This document shows positions 26,537-35,132 of a stretch of DNA of 64,000 bases, piece by piece. Source of the DNA: Sandaracinobacteroides hominis (GTDB taxonomy: Bacteria > Pseudomonadota > Alphaproteobacteria > Sphingomonadales > Sphingomonadaceae); NCBI RefSeq assembly GCF_016464365.1, contig NZ_JADCUC010000004.1:186001-250000 (forward strand), in the 5' to 3' direction. Below the pieces are notes generated by a model, which ran no database searches, was not told the DNA's origin, and was given only the letters and a program-made list of their open reading frames with translations. Position 1 is the stretch's first letter, and the number at the start of each line of letters is the position of its first letter. Position numbers and translations under genes: made by a program.

Positions 26537-27211
26537 GTGGCTGCGATCACAGACACTGGCACGGATGAATCTGGCCGATTGTCTATCGCACCGTGAGTTG
26601 GCGGCAAAATTCGCGGCATCGTTTTCGCGCCGCGTACGGGTTTGCGGCACAAATTCACGCTGTTACGCAACGACTGAGCCGGCATGAGAAGCGGCAATTC
26701 TGGGTCCGCTCCTGTCTGGCGGGAGCCCTTGCCAGCCAGTCTAACATACCGTCCACGCAGGCGACGGATGCTCCGGAACAGTCAGGCCAGTCGCATCGGC
26801 CAGTTGGTCCGCCGAACATGACCCCCGGTCAGGTCTTCAGGCAGTTGGCGCAAATTCCTGTGCCTTGATCGGGCCGGCCGATCCCGACTATTCACTAAAA
26901 GAGAGCGGTCCGGCCGCTGGATATGCGGCCTGTCCGTCATGCCACAATAGCTGCATCGCGCTGGGGATCGGCCATTTCTGGCTGTCCAGCCTCCTGCGTT
27001 ACAGGGATTCTCTCTCACCTTATCATGTGCCCGCGATCATCTGCCCGACACCTGCAGCCCACAGGCTCGTTCCCCATGAGGTAAGCCGCCCTTCAGACTT
27101 CACCGGCCCTGGCATCGGGCGCCACGGCCTTCAATGGCCCGCCCGCACCACCCCTTCGGGCCGGGTTGGCCATGAAGCCCGTGAGCTCTGGCCCGATGCC
27201 CGTTCGCCGCT
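26537..27211 (+). other. Gene-poor ICE spacer
   Basis: I find no convincing gene in this ~675-base stretch. Short open frames on both strands have no recognisable motifs or good ribosome-binding sites. The sequence ends in a GC-rich leader that belongs to the gene at 27252. Confidence 0.4.
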
Positions 27212-27225
27212 CGTCCTTCGGGACG
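27212..27225 (+). promoter_or_regulatory. UUCG-loop hairpin upstream of the gene at 27252
   Basis: CGTCC-TTCG-GGACG is a perfect 5-bp stem with the very stable UUCG tetraloop, 26 bases before the start codon. Similar hairpins precede the DUF736 and HTH genes of the same element. Confidence 0.5.
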
Positions 27226-27251
27226 GACAACCTCTTGAGATGGAGCGAACA

Positions 27252-27614
27252 ATGGGACTCGATATGTTTGCAATGACGATTGACCGCGTGCCTGAGGGGC
27301 CGGTGGATTTTGAAGCGCGCGATGCAGCCGAACTGCATTACTGGCGCAAACATCCGAACCTCCACGGCTGGATGCAGGGCCTCTACAGCGAGAAAGGCGG
27401 CACGCAGAACTTCAATTGCACGCCGGTTCTTCTGACTATCGCCGACCTCGACCGGCTCGAAGCCGATGTCCGGGCTGGCAATCTGCCACCGACCAGCGGT
27501 TTCTTTTTCGGCGAAACCGATGGCAGCGAAACCAACGATGATCTGGAGTTCATCGCCAAGGCGCGCGGGGCCATCGCGGACGGCAAGACCGTCTTCTACG
27601 ACAGCTGGTGGTGA
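27252..27614 (+). CDS. Conserved ICE-associated protein of unknown function
   Basis: The ATG at 27252 (GGAG seven bases upstream, within GAGATGGAGCG) gives 120 residues beginning MGLDMFAMTIDRVP, an opening shared by many small proteins of plasmids and ICEs. Other features are AELHYWRKHPNLHGWMQGLY, a TPVLLTIADLDRLEADVRAG segment, and FFFGETDGSE with acidic residues near the end. No signal peptide or membrane helix is present. Function is unknown; it is probably cytoplasmic. A strong hairpin follows the stop. Confidence 0.8.
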   Translation: MGLDMFAMTIDRVPEGPVDFEARDAAELHYWRKHPNLHGWMQGLYSEKGGTQNFNCTPVLLTIADLDRLEADVRAGNLPPTSGFFFGETDGSETNDDLEFIAKARGAIADGKTVFYDSWW

Positions 27615-27625
27615 GAGCCGCCCGG

Positions 27626-27649
27626 GCGGGGAGCCTTCGGGCTCCCCGC
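27626..27649 (+). terminator. Strong hairpin after the gene at 27252
   Basis: A 10-bp perfect stem, GCGGGGAGCC / GGCTCCCCGC with a TTCG loop, starts 12 bases after the stop. There is no T-run, so it may act as a 3' stabiliser or a weak terminator. Confidence 0.6.
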
Positions 27650-27833
27650 TCTCAGTCGCTTCGCGCGATCCGGACTGAGGGTCGAGCCGTAGTTGTCACG
27701 CATATCGACTGCCCGGCCCGATGGCCTTGGAGGGCAATATTCGGGGCTGCCATTTCCTGAAGCGGCGGACCGCAATCGCGGCGGCCGGAGGAAAATGCGA
27801 AGAGGTCTGAAGGCGCGCGCTGCGCACCTCAGC

Positions 27834-28187
27834 TCAGGATGCGGTCGCCGAAATCTGAATCCATGGCTGACCCTCGTCGCTACGGAGCATGCCGCCGGTC
27901 GCTGAAACGAGGGATCGAAGCACGCCAAGATTGTCCGGGCTGTATTCGGCAGTGACAAGCGTGCCGGGGCCGGTGAAGACATGGGCATAGTCGTCCGCTG
28001 CCCAGGAATCGAGAAAGAGGTTAATTGCGCTCCAGGTCCCGTCGGCCTGCCGGAATTCCACAATTTTGTATTCCGGGCGCTGCATGTCGCGGACGGAAAC
28101 GGCGGTCTTGCCGGCCGCCACCATGAGCTGCGCGACGTCATCCACCGTCAGATGGCCCGCAAGGATAGCCTGCGTTTCCTGGCTCAT
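27834..28187 (-). CDS. Hypothetical protein on the opposite strand of the ICE
   Basis: The ATG at 28187 with AGGTG upstream gives 117 residues. It contains HLTVDDVAQLMVAAGKTAVS, EYKIVEFRQADGTWSAINLF, and a C-terminal GGMLRSDEGQPWIQISATAS. The composition looks like a real soluble protein, but I do not recognise the family. It opposes the direction of the surrounding ICE genes. Confidence 0.6.
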   Translation of the reverse strand: MSQETQAILAGHLTVDDVAQLMVAAGKTAVSVRDMQRPEYKIVEFRQADGTWSAINLFLDSWAADDYAHVFTGPGTLVTAEYSPDNLGVLRSLVSATGGMLRSDEGQPWIQISATAS

Positions 28188-28962
28188 ACACCTGCCCCCC
28201 ATGCCACAGCACTTCGCGGCTGCCGGAGACCAAAACCGCCCGATGCAGGCAGATTTTCTGATCCCCGATATTCAAAATTCCGGACTGCATAAACTGCGGA
28301 TTTCATAAAGTGAGTATCTTTCCGGTCGGCTGAAAAGTCAATAAAATGACGAAAATTCAGTCGATTATTGATCCGGAGCGGATATAGTCCATGCTGGTCT
28401 CCGGAGTGCCTGGCTCATGGTTTCGGCGCGATTAATTGCAGCCTCCGCACCGTTCCGGGAGGACGCCCTTCGGAGCCTGTCCTACCGTGTCCTTTCCGCA
28501 CTCGACTCACATATAGCCCGGGCAGAACAGCCGGCGTATTGCGGCTGAGGACATGTCCCGTTGCGCCTGTGCAATCGCTCGCATTCCGGCGTCACTGACT
28601 GCCAGCGCTCTGCAAGTCGTCGTTCGCGTCCGCACGTCTATTTGCCGCAGTTCAGAAAATCGCGGTGCAGGTTCGGGAGGGAAACAGCTTTTCTTTCATG
28701 CCGACTACGGGAGGATCTCCGGGACAGGATGAGGTCAACTCCGCGTCGGCGCCCGACCGTTTCAGGGACTTCAGGGGCCGTGACCTGGACCGGTCGCAGT
28801 CCGCCCAAACCATCCCGCAGAACTGATTTCCCCGACCGCATGCGCGGTCTCCTCGCGCCCGGCTGCGCCTGCAAATCAGCCCCGCGCTCCGGTCCTCCGC
28901 TGCCGCTCCGGCCTGTCGGTTGCGCGAGCCGCTCACACCGGTCCTCCCGGTCAGCCCATCGA
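28188..28962 (+). other. Non-coding stretch with AT-rich pocket and GC-rich leader
   Basis: Positions about 28250-28390 are markedly AT-rich, with ACTGCATAAACTGC direct repeats and a GTCA-ATAAAA-TGAC dyad near 28335-28355. It may hold promoters for the minus-strand gene and for DUF736. The remainder is GC-rich without a credible gene. Confidence 0.4.
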
Positions 28963-28979
28963 CCCCGAACGGTTCGGGG
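28963..28979 (+). promoter_or_regulatory. Hairpin upstream of DUF736 gene
   Basis: CCCCGAA-CGG-TTCGGGG is a perfect 7-bp stem with a 3-base loop that ends 9 bases before the AAGGAG ribosome-binding site. Confidence 0.5.
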
Positions 28980-29000
28980 CGACAGACAAGGAGACGACCA

Positions 29001-29318
29001 ATGCCTGCAATCGGACATGTCAGCCGCGACGGCCAGGGCTTTAAGGGCCAGCTGAAAACCCTCTCGATCCGCACCGACATCGAGATCCTGCCCAACGCAC
29101 GCAAGACCGGCGACACCCAGCCCGATTACCGCGTGACGGCGGGTGGCGTGGAGGTCGGAGCCGGCTGGCTTCGGAAGGGCGAAACCAGCGGCCGGGACTA
29201 TGTCTCGCTGTCGCTGGCGGCCCCCGAGTTCGGCCCCCGTCGCCTCTACGCCAACCTCGGCCGGGCCGCCGGACAGGATGAAGACAGCTTCGCCATCATC
29301 TGGAATCCGGCCGACTAA
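29001..29318 (+). CDS. DUF736 family protein
   Basis: The ATG at 29001 (AAGGAG at 28988-28993) gives 105 residues with the DUF736 signature: MPAIGHVSRDGQGFKGQLKT at the start, then VGAGWLRKGETSGRDYVSLS and RRLYANLGRAAGQDED. DUF736 proteins are a hallmark of alphaproteobacterial conjugative plasmids and ICEs, encoded near TraF and the relaxase; their biochemical role is unknown. A terminator follows directly. Confidence 0.93.
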   Translation: MPAIGHVSRDGQGFKGQLKTLSIRTDIEILPNARKTGDTQPDYRVTAGGVEVGAGWLRKGETSGRDYVSLSLAAPEFGPRRLYANLGRAAGQDEDSFAIIWNPAD

Positions 29319-29326
29319 AGGTCTGG

Positions 29327-29358
29327 CCCCGCGCTTCGATCCGGGCGCGGGGCTTTTC
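29327..29358 (+). terminator. Intrinsic terminator after DUF736
   Basis: GCCCCGCGC and GCGCGGGGC form a perfect 9-bp stem followed by TTTTCCTTTTT, starting eight bases after the stop codon. Confidence 0.8.
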
Positions 29359-29452
29359 CTTTTTGCTCGCCCGGTGAAGGGGTGGTCGCATTCCCGTGCA
29401 TGAAGATCCGACCCTGCAATTGAGGTCCACGGACGTCCAGGCCTGACCCCGC

Positions 29453-29473
29453 GTGGCGCGCCTCACGCGCCAC
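29453..29473 (+). promoter_or_regulatory. Hairpin upstream of the HTH gene
   Basis: GTGGCGCG-CCTCA-CGCGCCAC forms a perfect 8-bp stem that ends six bases before the GGGGAG ribosome-binding site. It is bracketed by CCCCG and CGGGG, which could extend the structure onto the ribosome-binding site. Confidence 0.5.
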
Positions 29474-29491
29474 AGAACGGGGAGCTGACCG

Positions 29492-29716
29492 ATGACCGAC
29501 ACCGCCTCGCGCGCCCAGGCTGCGCGAAAGACCTGTCCCTTCCTCAACGCCAAACAGACCGCCTTTCATCTGGGTCTTGCCTGCTCGACGCTGAAGCGAA
29601 TGCGGCAGACCGGCACCGGTCCGAAATGCCGGATGCATGGCCGGATGTGCCGCTACCATATCGACGACATCGAGGCCTGGTCGGCCGCGAGAGCGCGGGG
29701 AGGCGAGGATGCGTAA
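29492..29716 (+). CDS. Small helix-turn-helix protein (AlpA/MerR-like)
   Basis: The 74-residue protein after GGGGAG has LNAKQTAFHLGLACSTLKRM followed by RQTGTGPKCRMHGRMCRYHI, the winged-helix excisionase/AlpA-like fold. It should bind DNA and probably regulates ICE transfer or excision genes. It overlaps the traF start by eight bases. This HTH protein regularly sits between DUF736 and TraF in such elements. Confidence 0.85.
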   Translation: MTDTASRAQAARKTCPFLNAKQTAFHLGLACSTLKRMRQTGTGPKCRMHGRMCRYHIDDIEAWSAARARGGEDA

Positions 29717-30281
29717 GGCCCGTCCGCTGCCTGTGTGCGACCATGTTTTGTCACCGGTATCGCAGCCGGAAGCCCGCCGCGCGAACTGGTGGCCAGCCAT
29801 CCTCATGGCCATCGGGCTCGCCGGTCTCGCAGTCCCGGCAGCCTCCCCGCCGACCCCGCGTCTGATCTGGAATGCCAGCGCCAGTGCACCGGTCGGGCTC
29901 TATGCGGTGTCGCCGCCAGCCCGGCTTCGGCGCGGCGACATGGCGTTCGCCTTTGCGCCGCCGCCGGCCCGCGAACTGGCCGCTAGTCGTCACTATCTGC
30001 CGCGCAATGTGCCGCTGCTGAAGCGGGTGGCGGCGATGGAGGGCGATGAGATTTGCGCCCGTGATCTCGGCGTCAGCATCAATGGCAGACCGGTCGCTGT
30101 CCGCCGCGAAACGGACCGGCTCGGGCGCCCGCTTCCGGCCTGGCAGGGCTGTGTCAGGCTCGGCCGGAACGACCTGTTCCTGCTCATGACCGACAGTCCG
30201 GATTCGTTCGACGGACGCTATTTTGGGGTGAGCGAACGGCAGCAGATTGTCGGCCGGGCGACAGCGCTGTGGCTGCCCTGA
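29709..30281 (+). CDS. traF: Conjugative transfer signal peptidase TraF (S26 family)
   Basis: The ATG at 29709 lies inside the upstream gene's last codons and gives 190 residues. One membrane helix near residues 27-45 (WWPAILMAIGLAGLAVPA) precedes the S26 box IWNASASAPVGLYAVSP with the catalytic Ser. The Lys in LPRNVPLLKRVAAMEGDEIC serves as general base. The C-terminus has DSPDSFDGRYFGVS. TraF processes or cyclises the pilin TrbC in RP4-like systems; a trbC gene lies at 61310. Confidence 0.92.
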   Translation: MRKARPLPVCDHVLSPVSQPEARRANWWPAILMAIGLAGLAVPAASPPTPRLIWNASASAPVGLYAVSPPARLRRGDMAFAFAPPPARELAASRHYLPRNVPLLKRVAAMEGDEICARDLGVSINGRPVAVRRETDRLGRPLPAWQGCVRLGRNDLFLLMTDSPDSFDGRYFGVSERQQIVGRATALWLP

Positions 30282-30901
30282 AGCTCGCGTGCGCAGCCCT
30301 GCTGGCGCTGGTATCTCAGCTGGCCTTTGCCTGGTGCGGGCCCGTGGACCAGGTGTATCTGTGGCACCGCGAGATCGCTGACGCCTCCGCCCGCACCGGT
30401 GTTCCGGTCAGCTGGATTGAGAGGGTAGTGCGCGCGGAAAGCTGCGGCCGCACCCGTCTCAACGGGCAGCCGATTGTCAGTCCCGCGGGTGCGATGGGGC
30501 TGATGCAACTGATGCCGGAGACCTGGGGCGAGATGCGCACCCGATACGCGCTGGGGCCCGATCCCCATGCGCCGCGCGACAATATTCTGGCCGGCGCAGC
30601 CTATCTCCGACTGATGTATGAGCGGTTCGGATACCCCGGTCTCTATGCCGCCTACAATGCCGGACCGGGTCGCTATTCTGCGCATCTGAAGAGCGGAAAG
30701 CCGCTGCCTGCAGAGACCAGAATCTACCTGCAGCGAGTGGCGGGCGGGCATGTCGCTGCGAAGCCGATAGGGCGAAAGCCTGAAAAGCCGGCGCTGTTTG
30801 TGGTGCGCTTTCAGCAGCCGCCCGATGCCGCAGATAAGGTCGGTCAGCTTCCAGCTTCGCCTTCAGTCGACCCGATGTTCGCGGTTCGCAGACGCCCATG
30901 A
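30269..30901 (+). CDS. Lytic transglycosylase (SLT domain)
   Basis: A GTG start overlapping traF by 13 bases gives 210 residues. A signal peptide (ALKLACAALLALVSQLAFA) is followed by the SLT fold with catalytic Glu in VVRAESCGRTRLNGQ, then SPAGAMGLMQLMPETWGEM and AAYNAGPGRY. It opens peptidoglycan locally for the conjugation apparatus (VirB1/TrbN role). The C-terminal ~50 residues are low complexity. Confidence 0.92.
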   Translation: MAALKLACAALLALVSQLAFAWCGPVDQVYLWHREIADASARTGVPVSWIERVVRAESCGRTRLNGQPIVSPAGAMGLMQLMPETWGEMRTRYALGPDPHAPRDNILAGAAYLRLMYERFGYPGLYAAYNAGPGRYSAHLKSGKPLPAETRIYLQRVAGGHVAAKPIGRKPEKPALFVVRFQQPPDAADKVGQLPASPSVDPMFAVRRRP

Positions 30902-31246
30902 TGGGTATGCTGTGCGGCCTCTTCCAGGCTCGATATGCCGGACAGTCAGGCAGGCCGGTGAACTGGCTCCAGGGGGCAGCGCGAGCTGTCATCAAGGAGC
31001 GTCGGGGAGAGAACACAGAATCGCGGGGAGGTGAGGTCGGCGGAAGGCAAGATAAAGCTCCGGCACCACGCTGCCTCAAGCTGTTGTCTGCACATCTCTT
31101 TTTGGGTTCAGGGATGGCACTGGGTCATTCCGGGCAGTGCCGGTCGCGCCGTTTGCACTGCGATCTGAATTGTCTGGAGGGCACCCCCGCTCCGGTTGCA
31201 CCGGCGAGGTGGCTTAAGGCGTTCCATTTCTCCGGGAGCTTGTCCC
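30902..31246 (+). other. Spacer before relaxase, possible small ORF and oriT region
   Basis: A frame from 30898 to 31257 starts in an ATGATG overlap with the transglycosylase stop and could encode 119 residues (MMGMLCGLFQARYAGQ and on), but its second half looks random. The origin of transfer is often next to the relaxase gene, so this stretch is a candidate; I see no convincing nick-site repeat. Confidence 0.3.
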
Positions 31247-33232
31247 ATGACCGATGACGAAAGCCTGACCCCACGTCTCGGGCGCCAGCGCCAGCAGCGG
31301 ATCAGGCCTGCAAAGTGCTACCTTAGCCGGGTGCTTGCCGCCGCCAATCTGGCTCGAGGAGGAGCCGGAAAGGCAGCGCGAAAGAGCCGCTTCACCGGAA
31401 GCCGGATCGGTCGCGGCGCCGGGATCGGGCGCCTGCTTGCCAGCCGCGACGGATTTCGTGGCGTTGGGCGGCGCCGGGTGATCATCAAGGCCAGTATTGT
31501 CCGTCTCGCCGGCAAGGGGTCTTCGGCTGCTGCCGCGCACCTCCGATATCTGCAACGCGACGGCACGACGCGCGTGGGCGAGCGAGGTGCCCTCTACGGT
31601 CGCGACAGCGATGCGATTGACGGGCCCGCGTTCAACAGGCGGCTGGCCGGCGACCGTCACCAGTTCCGCTTCATCGTCTCGCCCGAGGATGGCCACCAAT
31701 ATGAGGATTTGAAGCCGCTCGCCCGGCGACTGATGGCGCGGATGGAGGAGGATCTCGGGACCGGGCTCGACTGGGTCGCGGTCGACCATTTCAACACGGC
31801 ACATCCGCACACCCATATTGTCGTACGGGGCAAGGACGCGGCGGGCGCTGATCTGGTGATCGCGCGCGATTATCTGACGGTCGGTATTCGTGAGCGGGCT
31901 GCCGAACTTGTCGAACTCGATCTTGGCCCCCGCACGGACCGGGAAATCGCGCAGACGCTCCGCGCAGAAATTGGCCAGGAGCGCCTCACCTCTATCGACC
32001 GCATGCTGCTGAGATCGGCCGACATCAACCGGATCGTCAGCAGCGATCAGGCCAGGGCCGTCGACCAGTCGCTCCGTGCCGGGCGCCTCGGAAAGCTTGA
32101 GCGGATGGGACTTGCAACGCCGATTGGTGCAGGCCGGTTCCGGCTGGCGCCTGAACTTGCCGACACCCTGCAGCGCATGGGAGAGCGAGGCGACATCATC
32201 CGTACCATGCAGCGCGAGTTCTCAGGCCGGGACACGCCCCCTGCCGCCGCAGAGCAGGCCATCTACGATCCGGCGCTTCCCGAGGCGCGTTCGCTCGTCG
32301 GTCGGGTGGCGGAGCATGGCCTCGCTGACGAACATGCCGACCGCCATTATCTGATCGTCGATGCTGTCGACGGCCGCAGCCATTATGTCGCGATCGGCCG
32401 CGGCGAGGATATTGCGAGCGGTCTGGCGACGGGCGCCATTGTTCGGGTCGAGCCCGCGCGTGCCGAAGTCCGCGACGTCGACCGCACGATCGCCCGGATC
32501 GCTGCCGCCAATGACGGCCGCTACGATATCGAAGCGCATCTGTGCCAGGACCCTCGTGCAACCGAAGCGTTCGCCGAAGCGCATGTCCGGCGGCTGGAGG
32601 CGCTGCGGCGGAAAGCGGGTCTTGTCGAGCGGGACGCATCGGGAAGCTGGACCATTCCGGTCGATCATCTGGAGCGGGTTGAGGCCTTTGAGACGGCGCA
32701 ACTGCGCGACCGACCGGTCTCGGTGGTCATCCTGTCTACGCAGCCACTCGAGAAACTGGTCCATACAGAAGCTGCCACCTGGATTGATCGGGAGCTGGTC
32801 TCTGGCTCGCCTGAGCCGCTTCGCGCAGCCGGGTTCGGGCGGGAGGTCGGTGCTGCGCAGGCGCAACGACGACAGTGGCTGGTGGCGCAGGGATATGCGG
32901 AAGACGGCGCCGATGGCCCGGCCTTTCCGCGCGGGATGCTGGCGGCCCTTCAGCGGAGAGAGCTGTTGCGCGTTGCGGCGCAGTTTTCGGCCGAGCTCAA
33001 TCTGCCATTCGTTGAGATCGCAGATGGCGAGCCCGTGGAAGGGATCTGTCGTCGATCAGTCGAGATGGTGAGTGGCCGGTTCACACTGGTGGAAAGAGCT
33101 CGGGATTTTGCGCTCGTTCCCTGGCGGCCGGTGCTGGAGCGTCAGCTCGGAAAATCGGTTGCCGGCATTATGCGGGAGGACGGGATCAGCTGGTCGATCG
33201 GACGGCGACGGGAAGGGCCGTCAATCAGCTGA
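31247..33232 (+). CDS. DUF3363 / VirD2-like relaxase
   Basis: The ATG at 31247 gives 661 residues (GGGAG upstream). The relaxase core includes RRRVIIKASIVRLAGKGSSA, HLRYLQRDG, RFIVSPEDGHQYEDLKPLAR, and the metal-binding His cluster DHFNTAHPHTHIVVRG. The remaining two thirds is the DUF3363 region. It should nick oriT, bind the 5' end and pilot the strand to the coupling protein TraG at 57894. In related ICEs the coupling protein follows directly; here 24.6 kb of cargo intervenes. Confidence 0.93.
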   Translation: MTDDESLTPRLGRQRQQRIRPAKCYLSRVLAAANLARGGAGKAARKSRFTGSRIGRGAGIGRLLASRDGFRGVGRRRVIIKASIVRLAGKGSSAAAAHLRYLQRDGTTRVGERGALYGRDSDAIDGPAFNRRLAGDRHQFRFIVSPEDGHQYEDLKPLARRLMARMEEDLGTGLDWVAVDHFNTAHPHTHIVVRGKDAAGADLVIARDYLTVGIRERAAELVELDLGPRTDREIAQTLRAEIGQERLTSIDRMLLRSADINRIVSSDQARAVDQSLRAGRLGKLERMGLATPIGAGRFRLAPELADTLQRMGERGDIIRTMQREFSGRDTPPAAAEQAIYDPALPEARSLVGRVAEHGLADEHADRHYLIVDAVDGRSHYVAIGRGEDIASGLATGAIVRVEPARAEVRDVDRTIARIAAANDGRYDIEAHLCQDPRATEAFAEAHVRRLEALRRKAGLVERDASGSWTIPVDHLERVEAFETAQLRDRPVSVVILSTQPLEKLVHTEAATWIDRELVSGSPEPLRAAGFGREVGAAQAQRRQWLVAQGYAEDGADGPAFPRGMLAALQRRELLRVAAQFSAELNLPFVEIADGEPVEGICRRSVEMVSGRFTLVERARDFALVPWRPVLERQLGKSVAGIMREDGISWSIGRRREGPSIS

Positions 33233-33267
33233 CAGGCTGTGCCTCAGTTCCGCCGTCCGAGCCTGTC
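33231..33267 (+). terminator. Inverted repeat at the end of the relaxase gene
   Basis: GACAGGCT and AGCCTGTC form a perfect 8-bp stem with a 21-base loop, beginning on the relaxase stop codon. There is no T-run, so termination is uncertain. Confidence 0.3.
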
Positions 33268-33455
33268 GCATACCACTTCCGTCGGCATCCGGATTCCTCC
33301 CTTCTACTGATGGCCGCGGCGCAAAGCGTCCGGCTTCAGAAATCTCCTGTGGATGACGTGGTGCCACCAGGAACAAAATACGAACAAAATTGCCTGCAGG
33401 GCTTGCCAACTGGGCTCCATAGCGACACCATGTCGAAAATCGTCCCAGGGGATAT

Positions 33456-34676
33456 ATGCTCAACGAACTTGCCGCTCTTCGCGTCCGTGCCGGGCTTTCT
33501 GTCGATGATCTCGCGCAGCTGACCGGTTACAGCGTGCGGCAGGTGCAGCGCTGGGAAGCGGGCGATGGAAAGCCGCGGGAAGCGGCAATCGGCCTGTTAC
33601 GCTCCATGGCAGCCCACGCGCAGGGTGACGGTGGCGGCCGGTTCAACTTCATTGACCTGTTCGCCGGGATAGGTGGCATTCGCCGCGGCTTCGATGCGAT
33701 CGGCGGGCACTGCGTGTTCACGTCCGAGTGGAACAAATATGCGCAGCAAACCTACGCCGCCAATTTCCGGGACAATCACCCCCCGCACGGCGACATCACG
33801 ACGATCGGAACCGATGAGATCCCGGAGCACGATGTCCTGCTGGCGGGCTTTCCCTGTCAGCCCTTTTCGATTGCCGGCGTCTCCAAGAAGAACTCGCTCG
33901 GGCGCCTGCACGGCTTCCTGGATGAAACCCAGGGCACGCTGTTCTTCGATGTCGCACGCATCCTGAAGGCACGGCGTCCGGCGGCCTTCCTGCTGGAGAA
34001 CGTCAAAAACCTCACCAGCCATGACAAGGGACGGACCTTTCAGGTGATCCTGAAAACCCTGACCGACGAGCTTGGCTACAAGGTCTGGCACAAGGTGATC
34101 GATGCCCAGCATTTTGTGCCGCAGCATCGCGAACGGATCGTTATTGTTGGCTTCCGCGAGGAGGTCCCGTTCAGCTGGGACGATCTGCAATTGCCGCCCA
34201 AAGGCAGCATCCGCCTGAAGACGATCCTTCACCCGGAGAATGGCTCCGAGAAAGCCGAAGCGCCCTACACGCTTGGCCCGGATGCCGCAGTGAATGGCAA
34301 ATACACCCTCACTGACAAGCTCTGGCAGTATCTGCAGGGCTATGCCGACAAGCATAAGGCGGCTGGGAACGGCTTCGGCTTCGGCCTCGTGACTCCAAAT
34401 GACGTCGCGCGCACGCTTTCTGCCCGCTACTACAAGGATGGATCAGAGATCCTCGTCAGCCAGGGTAAGCGAAACAACCCCCGCAGGCTCACGCCGCGCG
34501 AATGCGCGCGCCTCATGGGTTATGGCGATGATTTCCGCATCCCCGTGTCAGATACGCAGGCCTACAAGCAGTTCGGAAACTCGGTCGCCGTCCCGGTCTT
34601 CGAAGCGGTCGCCCGGATCATGCAGCCGCATATCCAGGCACTGACAGAGACGACGCGCCGGCGTGAAGCCGCCTGA
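33456..34676 (+). CDS. DNA cytosine-5 methyltransferase, Dcm-like, with N-terminal HTH
   Basis: The 406-residue protein has an Xre-like HTH at residues about 1-50 ([20 protein letters not shown], then [16 protein letters not shown]), which may autoregulate the operon. C5-methyltransferase motifs follow: I ([20 protein letters not shown]), IV ([11 protein letters not shown], catalytic Cys), VI (LLENVKNL), VIII ([12 protein letters not shown]) and X ([16 protein letters not shown]). The stretch [20 protein letters not shown] is close to E. coli Dcm and EcoRII methyltransferase, so CCWGG specificity is plausible. Vsr and a restriction enzyme gene follow immediately. Confidence 0.93.
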   Translation: MLNELAALRVRAGLSVDDLAQLTGYSVRQVQRWEAGDGKPREAAIGLLRSMAAHAQGDGGGRFNFIDLFAGIGGIRRGFDAIGGHCVFTSEWNKYAQQTYAANFRDNHPPHGDITTIGTDEIPEHDVLLAGFPCQPFSIAGVSKKNSLGRLHGFLDETQGTLFFDVARILKARRPAAFLLENVKNLTSHDKGRTFQVILKTLTDELGYKVWHKVIDAQHFVPQHRERIVIVGFREEVPFSWDDLQLPPKGSIRLKTILHPENGSEKAEAPYTLGPDAAVNGKYTLTDKLWQYLQGYADKHKAAGNGFGFGLVTPNDVARTLSARYYKDGSEILVSQGKRNNPRRLTPRECARLMGYGDDFRIPVSDTQAYKQFGNSVAVPVFEAVARIMQPHIQALTETTRRREAA

Positions 34677-34679
34677 GGT

Positions 34680-35132
34680 GTGGCGGACGTTCACGACGCA
34701 GCGACCCGCAGCCGGAATATGGCGGCTGTCAAAGGCCGGGATACCAGACCTGAACTGCTGATCCGCAAGGCTCTCCATGCGGCCGGGCTGCGCTACCGGC
34801 TGCATGCGAAGGGGCTCCCCGGAAAGCCCGACCTGGTCTTTCCCCAACACCGGGCGGTTGTCTTCGTTCACGGTTGCTTCTGGCATCGGCATGACTGCCA
34901 TCTGTTCCGATGGCCGGCCACGCGGCAGGAGTTCTGGCGCGAAAAGATCGGCCGCAATGTCGTGAATGACGAAAGGGCGGCAAGAGCGCTGCTGGATGCG
35001 GGCTGGCGTGTTGCGACAGTCTGGGAATGTGCCCTGAAGGGCCGGACCAGACCCGACTTCGGGGATGCTATGCAGCGGCTGGCAGCCTGGATACAGACAG
35101 GCGAACAGTCAATCACGATCAGGGGCGGATAG
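34680..35132 (+). CDS. vsr: Very short patch repair endonuclease Vsr
   Basis: A GTG start three bases after the methyltransferase stop gives 150 residues. The Vsr fold is clear: ATRSRNMAAVKGRDTRPELL, LPGKPDLVFPQHRAVVFVHG with the catalytic Asp, and CFWHRHDCHLFRWPATR with the zinc and active-site His residues, then DAGWRVATVWECAL. Vsr nicks T:G mismatches created when 5-methylcytosine deaminates at Dcm-type sites, limiting mutation by the adjacent methyltransferase. Confidence 0.95.
   Translation: MADVHDAATRSRNMAAVKGRDTRPELLIRKALHAAGLRYRLHAKGLPGKPDLVFPQHRAVVFVHGCFWHRHDCHLFRWPATRQEFWREKIGRNVVNDERAARALLDAGWRVATVWECALKGRTRPDFGDAMQRLAAWIQTGEQSITIRGG

Noticed and set aside
26865-27251. Upstream extension of the 27252 gene to give 249 residues
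   Set aside because: The extension has no family similarity, while the ATG at 27252 has a good RBS and matches the common MGLDM start.
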